Under the pieces are notes generated by a model, which worked only from the letters and a program-made list of their open reading frames with translations, was not told where the DNA came from and ran no database searches. Positions 53,840-64,000 of a DNA stretch of 64,000 nucleotides are shown here, one piece after another. Every line of letters starts with the position of its first letter. Position 1 is the stretch's first letter. Location: contig NW_013171815.1 in assembly GCF_000151665.1 (NCBI RefSeq), positions 695,153 through 759,152 on the forward strand. The letters run 5' to 3'. This DNA comes from Blastocystis hominis (taxonomy: Eukaryota > Sar > Bigyra > Opalinata > Blastocystidae). The translations under genes and the position numbers were made by a program.

Positions 53840-53858
53840 TGTTTGTTTATTACAAACA
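53840..53858. terminator. Shared palindromic 3'-end element
   Basis: TGTTTGT-TTATT-ACAAACA, a perfect 7-bp inverted repeat between the plus-strand membrane protein ending at 53836 and the minus-strand gene ending at 53865. Confidence 0.8.
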
Positions 53859-53864
53859 CAACCT

Positions 53865-54818
53865 CTAAATCATCAAATCGTTATCAGCATCGTCTTCATC
53901 ACCATCTTCGTCTGGTTCATCTTCTTCAACAACCAACTCCGGAGCCTTGTTTTCCGTAGACGTCATAATCGTAATCGAATCTGCATAGGACTTTGCTGTA
54001 TGTGTATGTTGCTCCATCTCTTCGGACTCTTTGGGCGTGGTAAGGGTGCATTGATTGTCCTCTATTTTAACTCCGTGAGTGGATCGAAGAACCTTTCCGG
54101 ACTACACAATGATATCACTGAGCACAAATAGCAAACAGGCTTCACGAGGGTAATGCTTAGAGACGATTTGGAGATATTCATAGAGAAGGAACAAAGACGC
54201 TAAAATGGGACGAATGACAACCAAGTCTACTTCAATAGCACTGATGTGCACAGGGAGAACCAGTTCCTCCGGTAATGCGATTACAATGAGCTTAGCCAAT
54301 GGCTTTTCTAGATCAAAATCACAAAATAGCGAAACGAAACGAAGCTTGTAATCCCCTCATGCTTTCTAATATTTGAAATATCGAAAAGGAAGAAATATTG
54401 GTAGAATTTAACAGAGGGTATAGAGAATCGATATATACCACGCATTGATCATTCTCCCTTTCAATCTCGTTGTGAATAGAATCAGCGGTCTAGTGACAGT
54501 AGGAAATGCAATTTAATACCACTGAAATGGGTAATAGCCGTAATGTATCCTTTTCGAAAAGAGTCTCCAGAGACGCCTTACTGATATCCTGCCATTGAAG
54601 AAAATTAGTAAAAACCGACAAACCGAGTACAGTAGATGTGATGAACGTCAGGATTTATCTCGCAGACCTATGTGGGATTGAAAGATATGAAATACAGAAG
54701 AAAACAAAGTCTTTAAGAGACAAAGGGAAATGTCTTTATCGACGATGCTATAACGAATGCAGCACAGAACATTCCTCTTGCCCTTGCTGGTATATACCGA
54801 TTTCAAAATGTCGTCCAT
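53865..54818 (-). CDS. Hypothetical protein with acidic C-terminus
   Basis: ATG at 54818. Segments in order: DDILKSVYTSKGKRNVLCCI, VCEINPDVHHIYCTR, SLETLFEKDTLRLLP, ADSIHNEIERENDQC, RDYKLRFVSLFCDFDLEKPL-AKLIVIALPEELVLPVHI, and HYPREACLLFVLS, ending in a Glu/Asp tail (ELVVEEDEPDEDGDEDDAD). Several short introns are needed; two junctions (near 54600 and 54390) could not be fixed. No family recognised. The stop is TAG at 53865-53867, next to the shared palindrome. Confidence 0.5.
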
Positions 54819-54921
54819 TTTATGAGAGAATTGTACAGTAGTAATACATACAGATTATAGATCACTAGACGCTTGTCATTTCCATGTCCTCTCTTATACT
54901 CAAACAAACACTCTTTCAGGT

Positions 54922-55819
54922 ATGAGATTTTCGTATTTGCTTGCTCTCTTCTTATTCGCAATTCTGTGCCTATCTGCTGTGCATATCCTTTGAGTAGTTG
55001 CCTTTTGGGGTATTAACCTGCTTTCCTTTACGCACACCCGCCTATGCTCAAGAGGATGTTGACGCTGTTGACACCCCTGCAGAAGGTGACGATATTGACG
55101 ATATTCTTGATGCCACGATTGAAGAACCCGAGGAGGCTGACGACGACATTAACTACGAAGCAGACGAAGAGGAACCTCTGGCGATCAAGCCTTTGAGACT
55201 GTTCACGCATCCCCTTACTGACATTCCTGAGCCTTCCTCTGATATCGAAGTGAGCTACAAGGTGCTGACTGGTAAGCATTGTGGAGCCTGTATCATGTGT
55301 TCAGAAGACTATGCCCTCGCCGAGCCTATTCGTGTGATTGTGAATCTGAAGAACAACGGAGTGACTGTGTACAACGTTACGGATTGCATGGGCTCTCTGA
55401 ACGATGTGGATGATTTCTCTCACTACCGCCAGAACGTAATCGTGTGTAGCTCCTAGTTGAGTTGTAGTTCACGGAGCGCAATTTCAACAGCACTTTGTAC
55501 CCTGGCTATGAGATGAACTTTTTGTATGTGTTCGGCATCTACGATTTCATCGATCCTGCTGAATACCAGCTCGCTCTGACCATTTTCTACGAGACGGACA
55601 GCGATTACTACGCCTCCACCTTCCTCAACGAGACCATCGAGGTGGTCGATCACAGCCGTGTGATGGACTTCCAGATGTGCGTTGTTTGGCGAATGAATGA
55701 AGCGTAGGATGACGATTATCGCGTTCTTCTTGGCGCTGGGATTCTTCTTCTACAAGTATGTTCTGTCAAAGAAGGCCTCTAAGGCGGTTCCTGCGGACAA
55801 GAAGAAGAAGAATAATTAA
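54922..55819 (+). CDS. SSR1: Translocon-associated protein subunit alpha (TRAP-alpha)
   Basis: ER membrane protein beside the Sec61 channel. A signal peptide (RFSYLLALFLFAILCLSA) is followed by an intron whose exact borders are unclear (about 54980-55050), an acidic lumenal region (DTPAEGDDIDDILDATIEEP), the conserved beta-sandwich (EPIRVIVNLKNNGVTVYNV, ERNFNSTLYPGYEMNFLYV, YQLALTIFYE, NETIEVVDH), one membrane span (TIIAFFLALGFFFYKYVL) and a Lys-rich tail. Introns near 55273 (33 nt), 55437 (32 nt) and 55678 (31 nt). TAA at 55817-55819; TGTTTGTG near 55841. Confidence 0.85.
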
Positions 55820-56240
55820 TGTGGGTTTCACTGTCATATTGTATTGTTTGTGGGTAATATAATTCGAGCACACTCTGCAAACAGAAGCGGTTGAGAAAGA
55901 AATTGCTTTTTGACAAGAGAACATAGAGTGATATTATAAGCTATCCTCCCCATAATTGGATGAATATGAGCAAACTAGAATTCTATTTGACAATTATCAA
56001 CACTATTTATAACACATCGGTCTACTGAAAAGTGAATCTTGGAGGTGAATTGGAATCGAAACAAGTGATAATGTATATATATTGTTTTGTAGTTTCTGTT
56101 CGCATCCCTACGTGAACCACACTCGTAGCAATAAGTTAACGAACACCCCTTCAGCACCAAAGCATTCAAGCTTGGTATTTTTTTCATTCGAACCTGGTGT
56201 ATGCACGACACTACTATTTCCAGTTTCCATCTATCTATCT
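55820..56240 (+). other. Possible short multi-exon gene, not resolved
   Basis: An ATG at 55960 opens a short frame (SKLEFYLTIINTIYNTS). Further right the fragments NLGGELESKQ, FLFASLREPHS and TKAFKLGIFFIRTWC join cleanly over 28-nt and 30-nt introns (near 56072 and 56118), and the last frame ends at TAT-T, 4 nt before the TGTTTGTT array at 56246. The link between the first and second fragment is not found, so this is a candidate only. Confidence 0.3.
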
Positions 56241-56241
56241 A

Positions 56242-56284
56242 TTTGTTTGTTTGTTTGTTTGTTTGTTTGTTTGTTTGTTTGTTT
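56242..56284 (+). repeat. (TTTG)n microsatellite made of polyadenylation elements
   Basis: About eleven uninterrupted TTTG units, preceded by (CTAT)3. Every phase of this repeat contains TGTTTGTT. It lies at the 3' end of the RPS2 gene's convergent neighbour and runs straight into the palindrome. Confidence 0.95.
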
Positions 56285-56293
56285 CAACAAACA
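56276..56293. terminator. Palindromic 3'-end element at RPS2
   Basis: TGTTTGTT-TC-AACAAACA, a perfect 8-bp inverted repeat with a 2-nt spacer. The minus half serves RPS2 (stop at 56373); the plus half is the last unit of the TTTG array. Confidence 0.8.
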
Positions 56294-56372
56294 CATCGAT
56301 TAAGGTCGGCACACACGCACCGTAGTGTCGCCCACACTCTCCTTAATACTCTCTTACAGAATCGACTGCTGC

Positions 56373-57224
56373 TTAGTACTCCTTCACCTTGGCCTCCTTG
56401 CTGAGGAAATCAGTGAACTTCTGGTAGGGGATCTGCTCAGTGCAGGTGTTGTTCCAGAAGTTAGGAGTGTAGTACGAGTAAGTGTGCTTCAAGGCAGCGA
56501 AGCAAGCCTTGATCGAGTTACCCAGAGTACGGGTGTGACCACGCGAGCTGGTGTACACATCATCAATTCCAGCCAGAGTCAGCATCTTCTTCAGGACGGG
56601 AGAAGCGACGACTCCAGTTCCACGAGGAGCAGGAATCAGACGCACACGCACAGATCCGCACTTTCCAGTGACCTTCATCGGCACGGTGTGCACGTCTCCA
56701 GCGTTGTCACCCCAGTAACCACGGCGGACGGGAATGATCGACATCTTGGCAACCAGAATGGCTCCCTTGATGGCTCCGGCGACTTCCTTAGCACACTTCG
56801 AACCAAGACCCACATGACCGTTGCTATCACCAACGGCGACGAAAGCCTTGAAGCGGGTTCTCTGACCGGCAGTGGTCTGCTTCTGGACGGAGAACACCTG
56901 CATGACCTCCTCCTTGAGCTCAGGGACCAGTCTGTCCACGATTTCGGGCTCCTTGATGGGAAGAGAGAACATGTAGATCTCCTCGATGGAGGTGATCATT
57001 CCGGCCTTCACCAGACGACCAATCTTGGTCACAGGCACCCATTCCTTAGACTCCTCAAGACCACGGCGAGGACGACGACCCTCACGACCACGGCCACGGG
57101 GGCGGCGCTCTTGCTGAGCAGGAGCAGCGGGAGTGGTCTCCACGGGAGCAGCTTCAACAGGGACTTCAGTAGCAACAGGGGCTATTCTTCAGACTGCATA
57201 CTCCACTTCCCTACCTTCAGACAT
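56373..57224 (-). CDS. RPS2: 40S ribosomal protein uS5 (RPS2)
   Basis: One 33-nt intron (near 57182-57214) after MSE. An Ala/Pro start and an Arg/Gly-rich segment ([15 protein letters not shown]) precede the uS5 fold: [95 protein letters not shown] and [11 protein letters not shown]. About 273 residues. TAA at 56373-56375. Confidence 0.96.
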
Positions 57225-57444
57225 TTCTAGTTCAATCGGGCGATAGAATTCTGACCAACTAAATGGTTTTCTGGAATAGGGTGCATATAAATGGACCATA
57301 CCATCTTCGATAGATTATTATAGCATAACATTATAGGTTTTTATTCTCTTTAACCACTCTATATTACTAAGCTTGCCGCCTTGGAATAGGGGAGCCAGAC
57401 GAACGTAGTGGATTGCTGTGCTCAGTTCTAACACTAGGCGGTAC

Positions 57445-58078
<634 letters not shown>

Positions 58079-58080
58079 AA

Positions 58081-58099
58081 TGTTTGTGGGAACAAAGAG
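58081..58099. terminator. Opposed polyadenylation elements, imperfect palindrome
   Basis: TGTTTGTG-GGA-ACAAAGA. The plus half follows ADAT2 by the 4-nt rule; the minus half reads TCTTTGTT and serves the dihydrouridine synthase ending at 58208. Confidence 0.65.
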
Positions 58100-58134
58100 T
58101 ATTTCGAACTTGAATACACTAAAGGACACTAGTC

Positions 58135-58213
58135 GTAGTAGAAGTAGTAGTACTAGCAGCTACTACTGCAACTACTACTACTACTACCACTACTACCACT
58201 ACTATTACTACTT
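58135..58213. repeat. (TAC/TAG)n trinucleotide repeat
   Basis: Imperfect run of TAG, TAC and CTA triplets overlapping the 3' UTR of the dihydrouridine synthase and its TAG stop. Similar in type to the TAG runs at 47.3 kb. Confidence 0.85.
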
Positions 58214-59553
58214 AGGGGCACAGTACTCGTGCAACCGATTAGGATCTCCAGGAGATCGATCATGGAGGGTATTCTTGTCGATATAGGACAAACCTTGCAT
58301 AACTGCTTCACGAAGTGGTTTGTGATCCTTGCAAACGGCTTCAAACATTTCTCGGCGGCATCGCAAACTTCCCGGGATATCAACAAAAATGTTGAAAAGG
58401 GGCTTAAGAAGCTCATTTGTCGAGAAATGCTGCGTGTAGCCATTCTTTTCCATTTGCTCACAATACTCCACATATTTCATGACCGTCTCAAAAGGACTCA
58501 GAGAAGGGTTCGGCTCCCCATAAAAGAACTGATCGATAAAATGAAAGTTCCAAGGAGCTTTCGTTAGAAGTCTTCCAATCATTACGCCTCGAAGCTGCCT
58601 TCCACTTTGGCTCTTTCTCTCGAGCAAATCCTTGGCTTGACCAAGACTTAACACACCTCCGTTAATGGAAAAGTCAATGCACGGAAAATCGTCCAGGAGC
58701 CGATATACCCAATCGTAATGGAGGGGTGGAACGGAACGGTTCTGCTTGGCAGAAAGACCTGAAAGCAAGCACTTTCTAGCATGAATAATAAAATGCTTTG
58801 CGCCATAGCATGGCTGAATCTCTTGTCTCTGAATGCCATCCGATTCAGATTGAACGGGAGGCATGAGGGGATCGCTCTCCGCTTCATCATCACTGGCAGA
58901 AGCAAATGACTTTCTATCTTGCTCTGTGCCAGCACCTGACACTATCCGGATAAAACGGCATAGTTCTTCGTAGCTGTCATATTCTACGATGTTATGAGCA
59001 AAACATAATTTTAAAAAATAGATACGATCCACTCCAATCCGACATTTTACAGTTACAGGTATCGATAGATGACGCTGGAGATGCTGCACGATGTCGTAAA
59101 CTCTCCATGGAGAGAGCATCAGACGAGCCCCAAAACATCCTTCCTAAATGAGCAATCAATCACACTCGTTACTGCAACTTTGGGGCTCGGGCATCCGCAG
59201 TTGATATTGATACCATCATACCCTTCTGCTTCCAGCAATTTGGCAGCTTCAAGCATTTTGTACTTGTTACTTCCACCCAATTGGGCAATGATCGGGTGCT
59301 CACTTTTGTCAAACCTAAGCGGTGTGAGGAAACTTATGTCATCCCCTACCGGATTAAGTTAGAGCGAAATTGAGAATGGATCAGCATTTCGTCGACAAAC
59401 ATTTCAGAATAGAGTGTAGTGTGCTTGCTCATTAATCTCACAATATATCGCTGATAACTATGATTACAGGAACACGCTTCAATATTCTTACTCATTCGTA
59501 ATGTTTAGCATGGGAGCAACAGCAATACGATCGAAAGGGACACTCGACGACAT
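58208..59553 (-). CDS. tRNA-dihydrouridine synthase (DusA-like)
   Basis: FMN enzyme reducing uridines in tRNA. Three introns (near 59460-59493, 59308-59342 and 59130-59158) join FDRIAVAPMLNITN, RYIVRLMSKHTTLYSEM, HPIIAQLGGSNKYKMLEAAK, YDGININCGCPSPKVAEGCF-GARLM (active-site Cys) and SIPVTVKCRIGVD. Later KHFIIHARKCLLSGLSAKQN carries the H-x-R motif of DusA, and DFSINGGVLS and GVMIGRLLTKAPW bind FMN phosphate. About 415 residues, with an acidic insert (ASDDEAESD) between strands. DusA-type enzymes are commoner in bacteria, plants and algae than in animals. Confidence 0.9.
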
Positions 59554-59696
59554 TCTGAGTAGTTTGTGTCGGAACATCTGATATTCTGTTTGCGGGGGTG
59601 TAAAAGCAGGAGGAGAGGAAAGACTTATGCAAGTCTATTAATTTTCTTAGAGTGTGGAAAGAACCATACATATTTGTTCATTTCGAAATTTGAAGG

Positions 59697-61365
59697 ATGT
59701 CAGAAGCGACTGAGGAATTATATAGGGAATCAACGTTGTTCGAGTCCTTTTGCATGTTTTGTCGTGATTTGTAGTGACAATGGACTGGAGAAACATATAA
59801 CAGGCGATTCAATAACAATCGTGGCGGGTTCATCACATAGGGTGCTCGTCATAGTAGACAGGAAGCAAAGCGTAATAACGTGGGAATTCACTGCAAGAGG
59901 TTATGATATACTGTTTGGAATAATGAAAAATGACGATCTTTCAGATGATCCACCTGAGTTTGCCAGTCCGTTGCTAACGTACTCTTCGGATAGGGTACAT
60001 AGCGGTTCATTGACAGTAAACGAGCCAGGGAGGTATATTCTATGTTGGGATAACTCACGTTCGTGGTTACGTGAAAAAACGATAAGTTATAAAGTGAACG
60101 TGAGAAAACTAGAGAGAAGTGTTGAGGAGATAAGCTCCTTTTCAAAGTACTAGCGTTTTTTTAATTTGCCAATTGTAGAAAAGTGTACGATACCCTCTGT
60201 CAGAAAGAGGAGCAGTTAATGAGAGTAACGGATAGTATCGAAGCACAGGTTAGTGAAAAGGAGGCATTGAAGAAGCGTCTAACTCTTCTTCTCCAGCAAA
60301 TGAAAGTGGAGAAGGAGGAGATTAACTCTCAGGAAGAACTCATTATGAAGAAGAAAGAAGAGATGGAAGCAATCAAGTCGCAAAGAGAAGTGTTGCAGCA
60401 ACATGCAAGCTGTGAGGAATAGAAGGCATAGTAATGATCATATAGATCTGAAACTTGTCGCTGCTCCCTTCTTGGTAGAGGGTGAGCGTATTTTCTCGAT
60501 GTTGTGTGGTGTAGATCTACTACGAATGTACTTCCTATTCTCTGTATTCATTTTAGGGCGTGTGTAAATCATTTCTTTCATGATTGCGTGTATCAGGATG
60601 GTGTTTGGAGTCGTGCGTTCTTCCAAGAAGAACCGGATGAACTGGCTCCTGTGTTACAGAACGAGTCGTTGCGTGCGATGTACAATCTAGTCAATCCTTC
60701 GCCGTATTGTGGACCTAGCAACAAGGTCAAAAGTGTAAACTCTATTGAGGAAGAGATCGTTGAAGGACAAGGAGCTGAAGGAGAGTCTGCCGGATCTGTA
60801 GATCCCGCAGATCCCGCAGATCCCGCAGATCCCGCAGATCCCGCAGATCCCGCAGATCCCGCAGATCCTGCGCAACCTGCACAACTTGTACAATTTGCAG
60901 AACCTACAGACACTTCCGAACATCAAGATGAACTTCTTCCGAAGCCTGGAGATCAACCTGCTTTTGGAGCTTTGGACAAGGAGAAGAATAGTAAAGAGAG
61001 CGATAATTTGTTGAAAGACTTATCTCTTCTTTACAAGATTACGGAAAAGCAGGGGTGGTACAAAAATAAGAAGGATCAATGCTATTTTATCCGCTTTAAA
61101 GATTTGTCAAAGAAATCGATGGATATCTTATTTCCAGCAATCTCGAGTTCTGAATTAGACTCTCTCATTCGGCAGGTTTGATTCACATCAAATAGAGATT
61201 ATTCTATAGACTTTGAAGAGTACTGTACTTATTCCAATGCCCGGAACCGAGGCAGGAAAATCTGGGTATTACATAGATCGCTTTCGGCGAGTGTCAAGGT
61301 GGAATGTGGAGACTGTGGATTCTGATTCGGGCCCAGTCCTGAAGTGGACGGAAGTACAGATATGA
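59697..61365 (+). CDS. GOLD-domain protein with coiled coil and (DPA)n linker
   Basis: ATG at 59697. A 31-nt intron (near 59746) leads to a GOLD domain: VITWEFTARGYDILFGI, GSLTVNEPGRYILCWDNSRS-WLREKTISYKV, as in Sec14-GOLD and other Golgi-linked proteins. Then a 32-nt intron, a coiled coil (YDTLCQKEEQLMRVTDSIEA to about 60410) and a part whose exon borders between 60410 and 60600 are unsure. An Asp-Pro-Ala repeat (60799-60868) precedes a C-terminal domain (KQGWYKNKKDQCYFIRF, GKSGYYIDRFRRVSRWN, VLKWTEVQI) of unknown family, ending with TGA at 61363. TGTTTGAG lies near 61480. It is possible that two genes are joined here, but no TGTTTGTT and ATG pair separates them. Likely role at the Golgi or in lipid traffic (inference). 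Confidence 0.6.
60799..60868 (+). repeat. 9-bp tandem repeat GATCCCGCA encoding (DPA)n
   Basis: Seven to eight near-identical 9-bp units in frame within the GOLD-domain gene, with a decayed last unit leading to AQPAQLVQF. Confidence 0.95.
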
Positions 61366-61522
61366 TATGATATGATAGCCAACAAAGACTGATCGACCCT
61401 AAAAATACTACTGCTATTTCTACTATTATTCCTATTAAAGCTACTTCTGCTACACTACCTTGAAGTTTTGGTCATGATATTGTTTGAGGGATATACATCA
61501 TTGCTGGAGAGGATTTTTTTAG

Positions 61523-62546
61523 ATGTCGAATAACACGCTGCTTGAACAACAGACATATCGAATGGTTCGATCCCAATCCATAAACGACGCATTCCTCAAT
61601 GTAAAACTCAGTTTGAGTTCAACACTCTATAGGCAAGGCCGAGAACGGAGACAAATTCAGAACCATTCCTGAACGTGGACTACAGCTGTTATGTTCGCCC
61701 CCCTGTGATTGAAAAGTGGAAGTACATCAAATACAGCCAACAGCCCAAAGTCAACCTAAATCAGCCAGAAGCGCTTCCTCCATTGGTGTACATTCGATCG
61801 TCCTGGATCGATCCTGCGGCGATTGGGATTTTCGGTTTTGGCTTTGGAGCTTTGCTGCAATGTCTTCAACACCTAGTTCCAAAATGTAGAGGCTAAATAA
61901 TGGAAAATTAATCTCAGATAATGCCAATGGCGGACTGAGCTATGTTATCCTGCTCCCTGGAGGCCTTCAAGTCCTTAGTGGGTGGGTTGACATCCAGCGC
62001 GGTTCCTATTTTGGCGGAATTGTGTTTCTAGGGTAATCTAGGCTCTGGATCTGTAATCTAGATATGGATTTATCATAATAGGGAATGGACTGAGTCTTTT
62101 ACTTTCGGTATTAATTAACCCTATAAAGCAGGAGTTTTCTTCCTTTATCGAAGTTGCAGATATCGGGTAGTAGACTGCTAGTAGAATTCAAATTCTAGCG
62201 CCATAGTGTTCACAGTAGGCGCCTTACTCATCTCCATTAACATGTCAGCCGTTTACTCTCTCCTGCTTCTCCTCACTTTGTCGGCATTTATTCTTGAGAC
62301 TATCTACTCATACTACTCTTATTCCCAGATCCCAAGTATACTACAAGTCCCTGTTCATAAGTGATAGCTGGCGTTGTTTGGGGAGTAATAACAGTCCTAG
62401 CTATCTACATATTTCTTGCAGAGATTGTCAACACGGTGGCCGAGAGGCATGTCATTCCTCTGGGGAACGCTCTCTTTAACTATAAAACGATGAGGTTTCA
62501 AAACCCTTTCACCTTTTTCCTTCTTTGATGTAGACACAATATTTAA
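61523..62546 (+). CDS. AceTr family transporter (GPR1/FUN34/SatP-like)
   Basis: Six-helix acetate/succinate-proton transporter family. About seven introns near 27-39 nt. The cytosolic N-terminus ends QPEALPPLVYIRSSW; then WIDPAAIGIFGFGFGALLQC, where DPAAIG stands for the family's NPAPLGL motif, LPGGLQVLSGWVDIQRGSYF-GGIVFLGYGF (like GGxxQxxAG and RGNTFG), VFTVGALLISINMSAVYSLL, and PMIAGVVWGVITVLAIYIFL. TAA at 62544-62546 after an intron near 62493-62531 is the likeliest end. Acetate is a main end product of anaerobic metabolism in this group, so export of acetate is plausible (inference). Confidence 0.72.
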
Positions 62547-62740
62547 TTTTGTGAACACATCATATGCTAATAGTGTTTTATAAATTCCAATGATGTACTT
62601 GTTGTTTAGGAGCAGTATTTCTTATATATATTGTTCTAGGTGAGAAGTGGTTAAGTGTTCATTGATAATCAACAATAGGAGTTACAATAGCGACTTTATC
62701 ACAGTAACACTTTCATTTTGTTCCCATTTCTGTGAATATT

Positions 62741-63640
62741 ATGTCGAAATTTCTCAGTTCTATCGATCAGTACATAACTGACGGATCCAAGAGTTTAAAA
62801 GGACCTCAAATGGCGGCCATGGCTTCGTAGAATCTCCCTGTTTGGATATGATTCCTAGCGCTGTTATTCGTATTATCACTACAGGAGGAAGCATTATTAT
62901 TGGCCTAATCCAGGGAAATGGAGGCAGCAAGTGCACATATCAGGATGTTGTGGTATGCTTGGATCCGATTGTCTTACATAGAATTTCAACGTGGAGTGCA
63001 TTGCTAGTATCTGGTATTCGCGTGCTAGTCAGCATGGCTGGAACACTTTCTTTAACATTTTGGGTTTCCTTTTTTCTGTTGTTTAAACGTAGATTGTGTT
63101 GCCATGATCCTTATGATTTGGGTTTTCGATGGATTGCGCACCATTAATAAGGACAAAGATGTCGGTACTGTGATGGTTCAGTCTATGCAACTTGCTACTA
63201 CGATCGGTGTTGTCTCCTCTCTTCTTGAGTCTGGAATTGCTAGCGCTACGAGTTGGATTGCCGGAGCTTGGGGTGGTCTGCAGGATAAGAGATGGTTTGC
63301 TGAGTAGGTCTAGTAGGAAGCTTGGATGACGTGTAGTTTGGAGATTGCCTACGTGTTCAGTCGTAACTCTTTTAGCTGGTTGTATACGATCGATGATCTG
63401 ATTATGGTGGTTCCTTATTTCTGGTCCTATATTCTCTGCCACAATAACGACCGTATTCCCGAGGGATTTGCTAGAAAGGGACTTGTGTTGGCCATTATCT
63501 CTTTCTTCTTCTTCTTCTCTGGTGTGGTGCAACTGCGCGGAGCATGGGGCATCGTCATGCTTATTGTTGCTATAATCTATATCATCTATCGTTTCATCTG
63601 GTTATTCTATGCTTTCTCTATTTTCAAAAGAATGGAATAA
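62741..63640 (+). CDS. Hypothetical multi-span membrane protein (possible PEX11-like)
   Basis: Four introns (32 nt near 62826, 29 nt near 62953, 29 nt near 63064, 33 nt near 63304) give about 255 residues: KFLSSIDQYITDGSKSLKG, IRIITTGGSIIIGLIQG, WNTFFNIL, CVAMILMIWVFDGLRTINK, SWLYTIDDLIMVVPYFW, and a hydrophobic end (IVMLIVAIIYIIYRFIWLF). The order, an amphipathic start, a TDG-like segment and a weakly hydrophobic core, recalls PEX11-type membrane-shaping proteins only faintly. TAA at 63638-63640; TTGTTTGTG near 63659. Confidence 0.5.
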
Positions 63641-63891
63641 ATTGAAACAATAGTGGATTTGTTTGTGAAACAAAAGAAGTGATGATGTGAGGAGGAGTAT
63701 TTGTTGTTGTTATGTGTGATTCAGTATTTCACTTGCTTGATGGAAGTATGGTTCATTCGTTTTTTCCATTAAATACATTCCTCCTTCATATTGATTTGTA
63801 TCTTTTGTAATGTGTATGTGCATGTATGTGTATCAACAAACAATCCACGTTAATCTACAACAACAACTTTCATCCTCATCGTCCTTCTTAT

Positions 63892-64000
63892 TTATTGGTA
63901 TCTAGCCATCCACTTCTTGTGGAAGTTGTTCATTCTCTCCACGACCTGATCGATCTCGTTTTCAGGGGGCAGAATGGTGGAGCGGACATGGTAAGTTCCC
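63892..64000 (-). CDS. Alanine aminotransferase, C-terminal end
   Basis: PLP enzyme interconverting alanine and pyruvate. Only the last 35 codons are inside: GTYHVRSTILPPENEIDQVV and NFHKKWMARYQ, matching the GTYHFRMTILPPVEKL end of animal and plant alanine aminotransferases. TAA at 63892-63894; TGTTTGTT on the minus strand at 63842-63835. The rest lies beyond the window. Confidence 0.85.
   Translation of the reverse strand, partial: GTYHVRSTILPPENEIDQVVERMNNFHKKWMARYQ

Noticed and set aside
54903-54914. Minus-strand TGTTTGTTTGAG just upstream of TRAP-alpha as a gene end
   Set aside because: No minus-strand gene lies to its right within TRAP-alpha; treated as a chance match.

Overview
The window looks like nuclear DNA of Blastocystis (anaerobic gut stramenopile) or a very close relative. 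Three things seen directly point there. (1) Genes are cut by extremely short GT...AG introns, mostly 29-34 nt. (2) Nearly every gene ends just before a TGTTTGTT-like element, and several genes have no genomic stop codon at the right place: the stop appears only if the transcript is cleaved after a T exactly 4 nt upstream of that element and polyadenylated (T + AA = UAA), which is the published Blastocystis behaviour. (3) The gene content fits an anaerobic mitochondrion-related organelle (SDHB, an NDUFAF4-like complex I assembly factor, DyP peroxidase with a presequence). The code is standard. The subtype cannot be told from the sequence alone.

The layout is very dense: about 45 genes on both strands, often with only 15-70 bp between neighbours. 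0.3-9 kb: DDX11/CHL1 helicase, NDUFAF4-like factor, tRNA-Lys, TFIIIA-like zinc-finger protein, a sirtuin with an N-terminal ZnF-UBP-like module, eIF2B-gamma. 9-18 kb: large cell-surface protein, WNK-like pseudokinase, SUMO-interacting-motif protein, BET bromodomain protein. 18-31 kb: SPT16, prefoldin 4, TTI1, PIG-M, a Golgi-type glycosyltransferase candidate, delta-COP. 31-43 kb: RPL34, NAD kinase, a Stum/SPEC3-like protein, an AmmeMemoRadiSam radical SAM enzyme, PTPA, PSMB3, p23, TAP42, RPLP2. 43-53 kb: CKAP2-like protein, RRP8, RPL11, DyP peroxidase, eIF5B, SDHB. 53-64 kb: TRAP-alpha, RPS2, ADAT2, a dihydrouridine synthase, a GOLD-domain protein, an AceTr acetate/succinate transporter, and the C-terminus of alanine aminotransferase.

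Most genes are housekeeping: chromatin (SPT16, BET, sirtuin, DDX11), translation (RPL34, RPL11, RPLP2, RPS2, eIF5B, eIF2B-gamma, RRP8, ADAT2, DUS, TFIIIA), protein folding and turnover (prefoldin, p23, PSMB3), secretion (delta-COP, TRAP-alpha, PIG-M), PP2A/TOR control (PTPA, TAP42, TTI1). The radical SAM enzyme, DyP peroxidase and acetate transporter look like prokaryote-type metabolic acquisitions.

The most striking structural signal is at convergent gene ends: the two opposed TGTTTGTT elements are merged into one short perfect inverted repeat, so that one roughly 15-20 bp palindrome appears to end two genes and, in some pairs, to create their stop codons. No virus-derived element, transposon, CRISPR array or rRNA gene was seen.
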